From Choricystis sp. odSpoLacu1 (taxonomy: Eukaryota; Chlorophyta; Trebouxiophyceae), in the NCBI GenBank assembly GCA_958009055.1, contig OY253649.1, positions 930,001 to 994,000 of the forward strand: DNA of 64,000 nucleotides, written 5' to 3'. How positions within the stretch are numbered: position 1 is the stretch's first letter; the number at the start of each line of letters is the position of its first letter. The notes under the pieces were generated by a model. That model saw only the letters and a list, made by a program, of their open reading frames with translations, made no database searches and was not told the origin of the DNA. Both the position numbers and the translations under genes were made by a program. Positions 1-11,000 of the stretch are shown here, piece by piece.

Positions 1-413
1 GTGCTGGGCCGGCGGGGCCGCCTCGCGGCGGCGCGGGCGCGGCCGCCGCGGCGGCTGTGCGTGCTGCCACCGCGTCTGGGGGCGCCGCCGCCAGGCGGGC
101 CCTGGTGGCCGCCCTGCACGCAGGTCCCTCCCCCGGTGGCGACTACTGGGAAGCGGTGCTGGCGGCCGAGGAGGAGGAGACGGATGAACCGTTGCCGTGC
201 GCCGACCGCACCACCCTCTTTGAGCGCGCCACCGCTGCCTCGCCCGCCGATGCACGCCCCTGGCTGCGCTACCTGGCCTTCGTGCGCGCCTCGGGCGACG
301 GTGGCGGCCAGCTGGCGTGGCGGGCTGCCAAAGCGTTGACTGATGTGAATGCAGCCGCCGCGTTTGACAAGGGGGCGCGCGCAGACGTCGAGGCGGCGGC
401 GGTGGAAGCTTGA
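1..413 (+). CDS. UTP6: UTP6-like U3 snoRNP protein, 3' end (5' part outside window)
   Basis: The reading frame is open from the window edge to TGA at 411-413, so only the C-terminal ~136 residues are present. The segment around 250-345 has HAT-repeat character (PWLRYLAFV, then LAWRAAKAL), followed by AAAFDKGARADVEAA. Order and spacing match the end of UTP6, the HAT-repeat subunit of the small-subunit processome (U3 snoRNP) that acts in nucleolar 18S rRNA processing. This rests on a short segment remembered from the family. Another HAT-repeat RNA-processing protein is the main alternative. The first ~50 residues are Ala/Gly-rich low complexity. No intron is visible in this part. Confidence 0.55.
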   Translation, partial: AGPAGPPRGGAGAAAAAAVRAATASGGAAARRALVAALHAGPSPGGDYWEAVLAAEEEETDEPLPCADRTTLFERATAASPADARPWLRYLAFVRASGDGGGQLAWRAAKALTDVNAAAAFDKGARADVEAAAVEA

Positions 414-421
414 ATGGAATG

Positions 422-443
422 GTGTGTGTGTGTGTGTGTGTGT
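422..443. repeat. (GT)11 microsatellite just after the UTP6-like stop
   Basis: Eleven perfect GT units begin nine bases after the stop codon, in the probable 3' UTR. GT and GA runs follow many stop codons in this window. Confidence 0.95.
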
Positions 444-529
444 ATGAGGCGTCTATGTTTTTTGTTGGTTTCAGTTCTGTTGATTTTTTGTTAAAAAGAA
501 AGAAAGAAAAACATTCCCCCCCTTTTACC

Positions 530-1435
530 TCAAGGCGTCAACTCCAGCGACCGCTTCCTCTCCAGCTTCTCTGGCGCGTACGATGGCGACGCCCGCCCTC
601 CTGTGCGTGCCCCAGGACTGGCCTCTCGCGGGCGCCGCCGCTCCCGGCTGGGAGGCCGGCGCCTGCGCTCGTGGCTGCGCGACCTCTGCCTGCGCTCCCG
701 CTCCCGCGACCGCCGCCGCCGCTCCGGACTGCGCGACCGCCGCCTCCTCTCCCGGCTGCGCGACGACCGCCGCCTCCGCTCAGGGCTGCGCGACGACCGC
801 CGCCTCCGCTCCGGACTCCGCGACCGCCGTCCCCGCCGCTCGTCGCCGCCGCGCGGCCGCGCGACCGCCTCCAGCCGCGCTGTCGCCGCCGCCTGCGCCG
901 CCCGCACCCGGGCCGCCGCCTCCTCCTGCGCCGCTCGCGCGGCCGCCAGTTCGGCCGCCTTGTCGGCCAGGAGTTGGGCGGGGATGCCGGCCGGGTGGGT
1001 GGAGGCAGAGGCGAGGAGTGTCCACAACTCGGACACAAAGGGGGCAGCCCCACCCTCCAAAAACCCGGTCAAATTGATCTGCAATTCGCGTGGGTCGACA
1101 CGGGTTTGTCCCACCAGCTGCTCCGAGATGTAGCCTATCAACACGTCGTCCTCCACGCCGCCCAGCAGCTCAGTGACGCGCTTCTCGATCCAGGGGGTGA
1201 GGGCCGGCCAGTTGACGCGGGACAGGTCGATGGAGGCGTCCAGCGCTTTGTCGAACTTCATCGTTTTGAGCAGCTTTTTTTGTTTGCTGTGTGTGGTGGT
1301 GGGGGGACGGGTGAGAGAGGGAAGGGAAAGACACGCCGTCGTCCCTCCGCGACTGCCACCGCACACACACACTCACTCTGCGAAGCGGCCGTCCTGGTCG
1401 GCGGCCACGCCGCGAAAGCCTCCTGAGAAGGCCAT
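530..1435 (-). CDS. SRRM1: SRRM1-like PWI/RS splicing factor
   Basis: Two exons: 1435-1377 (MAFSGGFRGVAADQDGRFA) and 1286-530. The intron 1376-1287 has a gtgagt donor and cacacag acceptor, and joining restores DKQKKLLKTMKFDKAL, the contiguous start of SRRM1/SRm160 proteins. Product 271 aa. The PWI nucleic-acid-binding domain covers about residues 25-125, with the PWI signature at 51-53 (PWIEKR). A charged helix follows, then an Arg/Ser-rich tail from about residue 165 with repeated RRSRSPERRRR-type units. Family role: nuclear coactivator of pre-mRNA splicing that bridges SR proteins and snRNPs. The tail is much shorter than in animal SRRM1. It is convergent with the UTP6-like gene (116-bp spacer) and divergent from PEX1. 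Confidence 0.88.
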
Positions 1436-1788
1436 GGTGCCAGCGCGCGGGAACGGGGAGGGCGCGCGCGTGAAAAAAAGGGGCACGCGACGAAAGGAAA
1501 TCGTCGGTGTGACGAAAAAAAAAAAAAAAAAACAAGGCATTGCGCTGTCTTCACTTCTGCCCTCCCTTTTTTCCTCCCACCACCATGAGCGTCCCCTGAC
1601 GTCGCAGTCGCGCCATGGACTTCATCGACGCATCGACGTCGGCGTCGGCCGACGCGCGGTGCGTGGAGGGCGACTCTCCCGCGGCCCACGCATTCGCCAG
1701 CGTGGCATAAAAGCTTCGCCCTACCCCGTTCCCCCCCGCGCCGCGACAAGAGCAAGCAGACGCAGAGCATCAAATTCACGCTAAACTA
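1436..1788. promoter_or_regulatory. Divergent SRRM1/PEX1 promoter with A18 tract and two short upstream ORFs
   Basis: This 353-bp spacer separates two divergent starts. It holds an A18 run (1515-1532), a weak TATA-like string (CATAAAAG near 1706) and two short plus-strand ORFs ahead of PEX1: a 4-codon ORF (ATG at 1584) and a 31-codon ORF (1615-1710). Promoter function is inferred from position only. Confidence 0.4.
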
Positions 1789-4700
1789 ATGACCATGCAC
1801 CCTCCCAACACACACAGCCTGGCCCGCCTGACCGTCACCCTCACCCCCGACCGGTCGGCGTGGGTGGGGCTGCCCACCCCCCTCATCGCCCGCCTGCTGG
1901 GGGCGGGGGCGCCGCTGCCCCTGGTGCTGCGCGTGACACCGGTGCCGGAAGGTATAGGGTGGGAGTGGTGGTGGGAAAGGTGTGTGGCGGCACACACTTT
2001 CATGCTTGCCTCAACCTCCCCTCCACCCCCCCCACACAGCGCCCGGCCTGCCCCCCCCACCCTCCATCATCGTCGCCTGGGGCGGTGCCGCCACGTCCGG
2101 CGCCACCCTGGCCGTCCCCGCCTCCCTGGCCGCCGCGGCGGGGCTGCGCGGCGGGGCCACCGTCGACATCGCGTCCCTCCCCCCCCCCCCCCGTCGCGGC
2201 CACGGTCACTGTCTCCCCCGCCGACGCGGACGATTGGGAAGCCGTGGAAGCCGTTGCCGCCGCCCTGGAGGAAGGCCTGCTGCACCAGGCGGGCGTGGCG
2301 GCGGTGGGCGCGCCGCTGCCGATCTTCACGCCGGGGGGCGGGCGCCCCGTGCTGCTCACCATAACGGACGTTGTGCCCGGCCCCGTCGCCCGGCTGGCCC
2401 CGGGGACCGAGGTGTGTGTCGCGCCCCGGCCCAGGGTGCGGGGTGGGGAGGCGGGTGGCGGGCAGGCTGCCGCGCCGGCGGTGGCAGAAGGCACCGACGC
2501 GCCGCCCCCCGCGCGCCGCGGCGTGGGTGCGCGTTTTGGTCGATGACACGCCGCCAGTCCCGCTGGCCGACGCGCCATCCTCGTCCTCAACTGCGCCCCC
2601 CTCCCTGGCCACCCCCACCGGTGCTGCATCGGTGGCGCTGTCGCCGTCGTCCGCGCGCGCCGCGCGCGTTGCTCCGGGCGACGTCGTCGCGCTGTCGCGC
2701 GGGCCTCGCGCTCCCCACGTCCTCCTCCTGCTCGCCTGCATCGACGCCTCCCTGCCCCCTGGCCACATGCGCGTGACCTCCCCTGTCGCGCGGGCGGTGG
2801 GTGCGGCCCACGGCGGCCGCGCCGCGGTGCGGGGTGTGCCCCTCCCCCTCCCCACACCGGCCGCCATCGCGCTGCGCCCCGACCGCGCCGACGCGGGCGG
2901 CGGCGCCGCGGGGGACCCACCCCACCCCCTGCTGGGCGTGCTGGTGGGTGCAGGCATGGACGGCGTGGCGCGAGCGGTGGGCGGCTGGCTGGCCGCCCAG
3001 GGCGCCAGCGGCGGCGCGCTGAGCGACGGGCGCACACCGCTCGCGGACGGAAGCATCGTGCGCCTCGCCCCCGCGGGCGCGCCGGCGGACGCGCCCCCCC
3101 TGGACCTGGTTGTTAAGCTGGTTTGGTCGCCTGGCAGTGGATGCAGCTGGGGCGGGGCGGCCGCGCCCGCCGACATCACGTCCCGCCGCGTGACAGTCTC
3201 CCTCGACCCGTCTGCCCCCGCGTCGCTGCCCCCCCGCCCCCCCCCCCCCCATCCACCCAGTGGCCGTCCAACCAACCCCCCCCTCTGTTTGGCGCCGCCT
3301 GGACCCGCCGGGCGGGCGCCTCCGTGCGCGCCGCGCTGGCGCCGTGTGTTGAGCGCGCGCGCGGCCGCGGCCTCGGCCGCCGCGCGCGCGCGCCGCCGCG
3401 CGCGGGCGGCGGCGTCCTGGTGACCGCGCCCCGGGGGGCGGGCAAAACAGCGCTGGCGACGGCTGTCGCGGCCGACTTGGCGGCCGACCCGGGCACGCGG
3501 GCGGGCGCGGTGCGCGTCGCGTGCAGAGAGCTCGACGCCGCCGCGCGCCCGGCCGCCGCGCGCCGCGCGCTCGGCGACGCTCTCACCGCCGCCCTCGCAA
3601 CAGCACCCTCGATTCTGGTTCTGGATGATGTGGATGCGTTGACCCCGCTGGACGCGGAAGCTGCAGGAGGCGATGGCGGCAGCACGCCGGGCGCCGCGGT
3701 GGCGGCGTGGCTCGCCGCAGCTCTCGCCCGCGTGCGCGCCCCCGCGCGCGGCGGAGGCGGCGCCGCGCCTCCCCCCCCCCGTCGCCCTGCTGGCCACCGC
3801 CTCCGACGCGGGCGCTGTTCCATCCGCCATGCGCGCCCCCGGCCTGCTCGACAGGGTGGTGGCCCTGCCCGCGCCGCGCGCACGCGAGCGCGCCGCCGCG
3901 CTGCGCACCCTTCTGACTCGCCGCGGCGTGGACGCCCCCCCCCGCCGCCGTCACCGCGGCCGCGTCAGCTGCAGATGGCTACGACGCTGCCGACCTGGTC
4001 GCCCTGGCGGAGAGGGCGGTGCATGCAGCTGCGGCGCGGTGTGCTGCGGCGGGGTGTGCGGCACCACCCCCTGCCGCCGCGGGCGGCGCAGGCGCAGTCG
4101 TCACAGCCGCCGACTTTGCGGTGGCGGCCACCGGGTTTCAGCCGTCATCCGCGTGGGCGGCGGCCGCGCCGTCGGGGGAGGGCGGCGGCGGTGGGCCGCA
4201 AGGGTGGGACGACGTCGGCGGGTGCTCTGCCGCGCGCACCGCCCTCACCGCCGCCCTGGAGTTGCCCGCCCTGGCGGCCCGCGTGTGTGGGCCAGGGGCT
4301 GCCCCCCCCCTGCGCCTTCGCACGGGTGTGCTGCTGTATGGGCCGCCTGGGTGTGGGAAAACGCACGCCGTCGTCGCCGCGTGCGCCGCCGCCCACGCGC
4401 GCGTCGTCACCGTCAAGGGGCCCGAACTCTTCAAAAAGTATATCGGCGCATCTGAGGCTGCGGTGAGGGACGCGTTTGCGCGGGCCGCGTCGGCTGCTCC
4501 GTGTGTCCTGTTTTTCGACGAGTTTGATGCGCTCGCCTCCCGCCGCGGCGCCGATTCCACGGGCGTCTCCGACCGCGTCGTCAACCAGTTGCTGGCCGAG
4601 CTGGATGGTGCAGCCGGCCTGGCGGCGGGCGTGACCGTGCTGGCGGCGACGTCGAGGCCTGACCTGGTTGATGCCGCGTTGTTGCGCCCGGGCAGGCTCG

Positions 4701-5102
4701 ACAGGTGTGTCCACGTGGGCGTGCCCGACGCGGCCGACCGGCGTGCCGTGCTCAAGGCTGCGTCTCGTGGCGTCAACCTGACCGAGGAGGCGGTGGCGTC
4801 GTTGGACGGGCTGGCGGATGGGGCGGCAGGGTTTACGTGCGCCGACCTGTCAGCGATCGTGGCGGACGCCGCGCTGGCGGCGGCCAAGGACGCCATCGAA
4901 GCAGCAGAGCGGGAGGAGGGTGCTGCTACCACCACCGCCTCCTCCCCGCCCGCCGTCACGGCGGCGCACCTGGCGGCCGCGCGCGCGCGGCGCGCGCCCG
5001 TCGCTGCCGCCAGACGAGGCAGCGGTGTACGAGAGTCGCTACGCCGCGTTCAGGGGGGAGCGGGCGGTGAGCCAGCCGGCCAGCCGGTTGACGCTGAAGT
5101 GA
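1789..5102 (+). CDS. PEX1: PEX1, peroxisomal AAA-ATPase (frame interrupted in this assembly)
   Basis: Exon 1 is 1789-1951 (gtatag donor), exon 2 starts 2040. A 71-bp intron (3190-3260, gtgaca...cacccag) joins in phase. A 52-bp intron at 2436-2487 may explain another frame change. Further +1 breaks at C runs 2179-2192, 3771-3780 and 3935-3943, and one in the GC/C tract near 4979-5000, need correction. Corrected product about 1,030 aa. Features in order: PEX1 N-domain with the DADDWEAVE motif; degenerate first AAA domain (Walker A APRGAGKTA near 3430, Walker B-like ILVLDDVD); second AAA domain with GPPGCGKTH near 4340, KGPELFKKYIGASE, FFDEFDAL, TSRPDLVDAALLRPGRLD; C-terminus ending in VSQPASRLTLK, as PEX1 proteins do. 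With PEX6 it extracts ubiquitinated PEX5 from the peroxisome membrane. Confidence 0.9.
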
Positions 5103-5231
5103 TGTGGGAGAGAGAGAGAGAAGAGAGGCAAGGAAACTGTGTCAGTCTAGCTGTGTCTCGCGTTTTTTGCGAGGGTTGAAAGGAAAAGCGAAAGCCACAA
5201 CGCGCACAACAAACAAGCACGCGCCCGCCCA

Positions 5232-6527
5232 ATGCACCGCCCTCTGCGGCTCGGCCTGGCGCCAGCCGGCGCCTGGAAGCAGCGCACCCTGCCCCAACCA
5301 CCACGCTCCAGCCGTGGCTCGGTGGAAGCGCCCCCCAAAATCACGGTGACCACGGTCGAGTCGATTGGCGACGTTCGCGCCCCCGCGTGGGACGCCATCG
5401 TGCGCGCGCAGCCCGAGTACAACCCGTTTGTGTCGCACGCGTTCTTGTCCGCGCTGGAAGAGTCGGGGTCGATCACGCCGGCCACAGGGTGGCTACCGCG
5501 GCACTACGTCGCGACGACGCCGGGCGATGCCCCGGACTCACCCCCTACCATCGTTGGCGTCGCCCCCACCTACCTGTGCGCCCACGGTGCCGCGCAGTAC
5601 GTGTTTGACAACTCGTGGGCCGAGTACGCGGAGCGCGTGCTGGGGGTGCGCTACTACCCAAAACTCTTGTCGTGCGTCCCGGCCGCCCCGGTCACTGGGC
5701 CCCGCCTGCTGGCCGCGCCCGGCGCCACCGAGGCCGCGGTTCGGTCCGCCCTGGCGGCCGCCTTGGTGGCGGACGCCGCAGACAACGGGCTGTCGGGGGC
5801 GCACGTCAACTTTTGCGACGACAAAGATGCGGCCGCGCTGGAAACCGCGGGCTACGGCCGGCGCGTCGGCCTCCAATACCACTGGCACAACCGCGACTAC
5901 GCGTCCTTTGCCGACTTTGAGGCCGCCCTCAAGCAGTCCAAGCGCAAACTGTGCCGCCAGGAGCGCAGAAAGTGTGTGAGCTACGGCCTGAAGATTGAGC
6001 GACTGACGGGGGACGCACTCACCCTTAACCTCGCACTCGCGCTGCACGGTTTCTATGTGGACACCTCGACCCGGAGGTGGGGGCGGCCCTATTTGAACCG
6101 CGACTTTTTTGTGCGGTTGTTTGAGACGATGCCGAGCGACGTGCTGCTGGTCGCGGCGTTTGAAAACGATGACGCCGCGCGCCGCGGCCGCCCCGTCGCC
6201 ACCGCGCTCAACCTGGTGGGGTCGCACGCCCTCTATGGCCGCCACTGGGGTGCAGCCGTCGACCTGCCATGCCTGCACTTTGAGTTGTCTTACTATAATG
6301 CCATTGAACATGCCATTGAAAACCGACTGCCGCGCGTCGAAGCCGGCGCGCAGGGCGAACACAAGATTGCGCGCGGCTACGTGCCCGTGCTCACCCTGTC
6401 CTACCATGCGCTGACCGATGGACGGTTGTCCGCTGCGGTGGACGACTTTCTGAGGCGGGAGCGGGTGGAGGTGGGGCGTTTGATCGAGGCTTTGGATGAA
6501 TCAGCGTCGCCGTACAAAAAAGGGTGA
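5232..6527 (+). CDS. DUF482 / FemAB-like acyltransferase-fold protein
   Basis: Intronless, 431 aa. After an Arg/Pro-rich leader of about 35 residues that could be an organelle transit peptide, the body follows the DUF482 (PF04339, COG3146) pattern: YNPFVSHAFLSALEESGS, ATGWLPRHYV, a PTYL/YVFDNSWAEYAER stretch, RYYPKLLSCVP, VTGPRLL, a central QYHWHNRDYASFADFEAAL segment, and a C-terminal LPCLHFELSYYNAIEHAIE / GAQGEHKIARGY block. These proteins have a tandem GNAT-type acyltransferase fold and are mostly bacterial. The substrate is unknown. Absence of introns and the family's distribution fit old bacterial or endosymbiotic ancestry, but base composition matches the neighbours. Its stop lies 92 bp from the UBLCP1 stop. 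Confidence 0.85.
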   Translation: MHRPLRLGLAPAGAWKQRTLPQPPRSSRGSVEAPPKITVTTVESIGDVRAPAWDAIVRAQPEYNPFVSHAFLSALEESGSITPATGWLPRHYVATTPGDAPDSPPTIVGVAPTYLCAHGAAQYVFDNSWAEYAERVLGVRYYPKLLSCVPAAPVTGPRLLAAPGATEAAVRSALAAALVADAADNGLSGAHVNFCDDKDAAALETAGYGRRVGLQYHWHNRDYASFADFEAALKQSKRKLCRQERRKCVSYGLKIERLTGDALTLNLALALHGFYVDTSTRRWGRPYLNRDFFVRLFETMPSDVLLVAAFENDDAARRGRPVATALNLVGSHALYGRHWGAAVDLPCLHFELSYYNAIEHAIENRLPRVEAGAQGEHKIARGYVPVLTLSYHALTDGRLSAAVDDFLRRERVEVGRLIEALDESASPYKKG

Positions 6528-6619
6528 GAGACAGAGAGTTTTTGTGGTTGTTTGGTGTGTTTTGTTGTGCGTGTGCGCTCTGTGTAGAACCAAAAAACAA
6601 GCATGTTTGCATTCCGTTT

Positions 6620-7799
6620 CTAACCCGTGGCGTGGTCGCCGCTGCCACCCGCCTCCTCCGCACCCTCCTCCTCCCCTCTCGCCGCCGCCGCGCACTCCGC
6701 CCTCGCCTCAGCCACCAGTTTGGCCCCCTCCCGCCGCATCCACTTGGACCAGCGATCGTGGTTAAGCCCGTCAAACGACGGCAGCCGCGCGATCGCCAAC
6801 ACATAGTCAGTCAACCGCAGCAGTTCGTCATCGGTCGCGCGCGCGGTGGCGGCCCGTTTGTAGGGTTTAATGACGAGGCCGCACTCTGGGTTGAACACGT
6901 AGTTGCGGCGCAGGTCGTCCAGCATGAGCGTGTTGTGGGGGCCGTAGGGGGGAAGGGCCGGGTCGGCGGCCGCCAGCTTGGCCCACAGCAGGGGGAGGGG
7001 CTTGGCGTTGAACACGCCGTGGCGGGCCGTGCGCACGGTGACCATGGCGCGGGAGTCCATGTGGGCCAGGAAGCCGAAGGTGGGCGAGTCGGAGCTGAGG
7101 GTTATGGGGAAGGGAGAGTTGTCAGAGAGGAGGAGGCGGAGACGCGTTCTGCCTCCTTTTCCCCCCCGTCTCTCTCCATACTCGCCATCCCAGCTCCTTC
7201 ATCTTGACGTCCACCCACTTCATGCTGGTGGCTGACCATATGACGATGTCGTAGTGCGCGTGCGCGGCCGTCAGGAAAGAGTGGAGGTAGGGACGCGCGA
7301 GCTCGGACGCGGTTTCTGCTGTCGAATTTAAATCGAAAAGCGTGTAATCTATGTCCAGCACCAGCAGCATTTTGCCAGGGCGTGGCGGCCGGCGCAACAC
7401 CAGGGTGAACGCTTCGATGCGGCGCGCGAGCTTGGCCTGCGCGTCGGGGCACGTGCGTGGGTCGACGTCGTCCTCACCGGCGCGCTCGTCGTCGCTGGGT
7501 TCGTCCGCCAGGGTGGGTGCCGCCGCGGCGGCGCCCGCGAGGGCGGCAGCGTCCGCGGCGGGCGTGCCCAGCACCATGAACGCGCCGCCCGGGCGGGGCA
7601 GGACGACGTCGGACAGCACAGTCGCGTCCGTCGCCACGCCACCGGTCTGCGCCTTGACGCCGACCAGCTTCACCGCACCGGCTTGCACCCCGGTGCGAGC
7701 CGCCACGGCGGCCTTGACGTCGGCCAGGGTGGAGGTCGGCGGCAGCGTGACGGAGAACGCGTCGGCGCGCCACTTGAGGGGGAGCGTGACGTCGGCCAT
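6620..7799 (-). CDS. UBLCP1: UBLCP1, ubiquitin-like-domain CTD/proteasome phosphatase
   Basis: Two exons, 7799-7186 and 7094-6620; 362 aa. The frame only closes, and the LG..SAM spacing of the family is only kept, if the intron uses a GC donor (TG|gcgagt at 7186/7185) with a ctcag acceptor at 7095. N-terminal ubiquitin-like domain (residues ~1-80, with KLVGVKAQTGG), an acidic linker, then an FCP/SCP HAD phosphatase domain: motif I LLVLDIDYTLFD (DxDxT), VIWSATS, and motif III-like NTLMLDDLRRNYVFNPECGL. Family members dephosphorylate proteasome subunits and, in vitro, the RNA polymerase II CTD in the nucleus. Convergent with the DUF482 gene and divergent from CSE1 (255 bp). Confidence 0.9.
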
Positions 7800-8054
7800 G
7801 CTGGTGCGGTGGTGGGCAAAGAGGCCAACACTGCCGACTGGGTGCGACTGAAACCAGCGGGTGTCGCGGTGGCTGGAACCAGCACAATGGCGTTGATGAT
7901 TGGGCGCCCGGCGAGTTGTGAGCGCGAGCGCAGTTTTTCTTTTTTTCTTTTTCGGTTCACACTTTTGATTCGCACTCCGCGTGCGTTGTGCGCCCGTGTC
8001 TGCAGGAGGGCTGGTCTCCGTGGCCACGCGCGTCCCCCCCTCTCCCTCCCCACA

Positions 8055-11000
8055 ATGGACGACCCCCTCGTCAAAGCGCTGCGCGACGCGCTGGTGCAGA
8101 CGCTGTCGACGAACCCGGTGCGTTTGATTGGAGGCAGGCGGGTGGCGCCCCGCCAGTTTGCACACGGGCGCAGACAGTGGTGACAAACTTTCATCCGTGG
8201 CGCTCCGATGCGGGCCGAGGCGGGGCACAGTGCGCAAAACACAACCAAACGAAACAACGCGCATTCGACCGTCGGCTCCACCTCCCTCCCTCCCCCCACA
8301 GGCCGTCATCAAGCAAGCGGAAGCATCGCTCAAAGCAGCTGCCGCTCAGCCTGGTTATGCGCTGGCGTTGTTGAAGGTAGGAGGCTGGGGAATGGGAGGA
8401 GGGAAAGCAAGGCGTGTCGTTTCTTGTCGCCTGCGCGCGCACCGACCCTCCCTCCTCTTCCTTCCACACCCAGGTCGTCGCCACCGACGCGCCCGTCGAG
8501 CTGCGCCAGTCGGCCGCCGTCAACTTCAAAAACACGGTCAAAGCGGCGTGGGCGCCTCCCCCCGCCGACCCCGACTCGGACGCGCCGCCACCACCAACGC
8601 AGCTGCCTCCCAACGACCGCGCCCAGATCAAGGCCCTTCTCCCCGGCTTGATGCTGTCCGCGCCCCCCGTCGTGCGGGCCCAGCTGTCTGAAGCCCTGGT
8701 CGTCATCGGCAGGCACGACTTTCCGGCTGCCTGGCCAGAGCTGTTGCCGGACTTGGTGCAGCGTTTGACGGCCGCGCCGGGCGGTTCCCCCGCTGCCCAC
8801 GGCGTCCTCGTCACCGCAAACGCCATCTACAAACGCTACCGGGGCGCCTTCATGTCGGACGCTCTCTCCGCCGAACTCGAGTATTCCCAAGTGTTGGTGG
8901 CCCCCCTGATGGCCGCCCTGCGCGGCGCGCTGGATGCAGCGCGCGCGGCGGCCGCCGCGTCCGACGAGCGCGCCGCCATCACCGCGGTCGACACCGCCCG
9001 CCTCGCCTGCCGCGTCTTCTACTCCCTCAACTCGCCCGGCCTCACAGAAGACTTTGAGCGCGCCCTGGATGGCTGGATGGCCGCCCTGCGGGACGCGCTG
9101 GCGCTGGAGTGCGCGCCCGCGGCGACGCCGCCGCGCGACGGCAGCGTGGCCCCGCTGGACGCGCTGCGCGCGTCCGTCTGCGACAACGTCAACCTTTTCG
9201 TTGAAATGAACGAAGAAGAATTCGCGCCCTACCTCGCCCACTTCGCGCGCGACGTGTGGGGCGTGCTGGTGGCGGTGGGCTCGGCGCCTGCGCGCGACGC
9301 GCTGGCGACTGCTGCGACCCGTTTCCTGACCACTGTCGCGCGTGGCGTCCATGCCCCCCTCCTCACCGCCGACGGAGGCGCCACCCTGGCCCAGGTCGTG
9401 GAGTCCGTCGTCCTGCCCGCCCTGGCCTGGCGGGATGGCGATGAAGACGCGTTCAACTTCAACCATGTGGATTACATTCGCGCCGACGCGGAGGCCGCCG
9501 ACGCCGACACGCGCCGCCGCGCGGCGACCGAGCTCGTGCGCGCGCTGGCCGACCGGTTCCCGGCGGAGGTGGGGCCCCTGGTTGGAGGGCTCGTCGAACG
9601 CCTGCTGGCGGAGGCGGGCGCCCCCACGCCCACCGGCGTGGCGGGCGACTGGCGCGCCAAGCACGCCGCGGTGGCTCTGGTCGGCGCGCTGGCCGCGCGC
9701 GCGCGCGCGCGGGCGGCGCGGCCGCCGGCGTGGCGGCCGCAGCCGCCCCCCTGGTGGATGTGGCCGCCTTCTACGCGGCCCACATCGCCCCCCAGCTGGC
9801 CGCCCGGGCGGGCGCCCCCCCCGGCCAGGAGTGGGTCGGCGCCGACGTGCTCGCCGCCGACGCGCTGCGCTTTGCCACCGCGTTCCGTGAGTCCCTCCCC
9901 CCCCCCGCTCTGGCCACTGCCCTGCCCCACGTGGTGGCGTTGGCGAGGTGCGAGTCGTCGGTCGTCCACTCGTACGCGGCCACCGCGCTGGAGAGGCTGG
10001 TGTCGCCGCGCCGCGACGGCGCGCCACCGTTGGTCCCGCGCGACGTGCTCGCGTCACACCTCGGACCCGCCCTCTCCGCCCTGTTTGGCGCGTTCGCCAC
10101 GTCCGATTCAGCGGAAAATGAGTACGTGGCCCGTTCCATCGCCCGCGTCATGGCGGCGGCGGGGCCGGAGGGCGTCGCGCCGCTCGCGCCGACGGTGTTG
10201 GCGCGCCTCGCCGACGCGGCGCTCGCCGCCGCGCGCAACCCCTCCCACCCGGGCTACAACCACTGGCTCTTCGAGTCGGTGGCCGTCGTCACCCGGGCCG
10301 CCGCCCCCGCGGGCGAGCCCGCGCTGGCGGCGGTGGAGGCGGCGCTGTTCCCCGCGTTCACGACCATCCTGCAGAACGATGTCGCCGAGTTCCACCCGTA
10401 CACGTTCCAGTTGCTGGCCCAACTGGTCGAAGCGAGGCCGGCGCCTCCGCTGGACGGGTCTGCCCCGTCCCCAGTGCAGCTGCCGCCCGCGTACATGGCG
10501 CTGCTGCCCCCCCTGCTCGCCCCCACGTTCTGGGAGCGGCCTGCCAACGTGCCCGCCCTCGCGCGCCTGCTGCGCGCGTTGCTCGTCCGAGCCGGCCCGT
10601 CCGTCGTCGCCGCGGGTCAACTGAACCCCGCCCTGGGCGCCCTGCAGAAGCTGGTGTCGTTGAAGAGTGCGGACGGCGAGTCGGGCCCCCTCGCGCTGGC
10701 ACTGCTGCGCGGCGTGCCGCCCGCCTCCTTGGCTCCCTACCTCCCCCCTCTCTGGTCCGTCCTGTTCCGCCGCCTGCAGGCCGCACGCACGCCCCGCTAC
10801 GTGCGGGGGCTGCTCCTGTTTGCGTCCGGGTTTGCGGTGCTGCGCGGGGCGCCGGCGCTGGTGGCGAGCGTGGATGGTGTGCAGCCTGGGTTGTTCGCTG
10901 GAGGCTTGGTCCGCCAAGTGTGGGCCCCCTCCCTGGGCGCCTCCGTCGCCGGCTCCTGCCGGGAGGACGCCAAGCTGCTGATGGCGGGGGCGGGGCGCGT

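Noticed and set aside
410..1426. 338-aa plus-strand ORF opposite SRRM1
   Set aside because: It starts in the GT microsatellite and translates the antisense of the RS repeats.
3190..3260. A frameshift at the C run near 3230-3250 in PEX1
   Set aside because: A gtgaca...cacccag intron of 71 bp joins both frames in phase 0, so no indel is needed.
2067..3908. 613-aa minus-strand ORF across PEX1
   Set aside because: Low-complexity Arg/Ala/Gly translation opposite a well-supported conserved gene.
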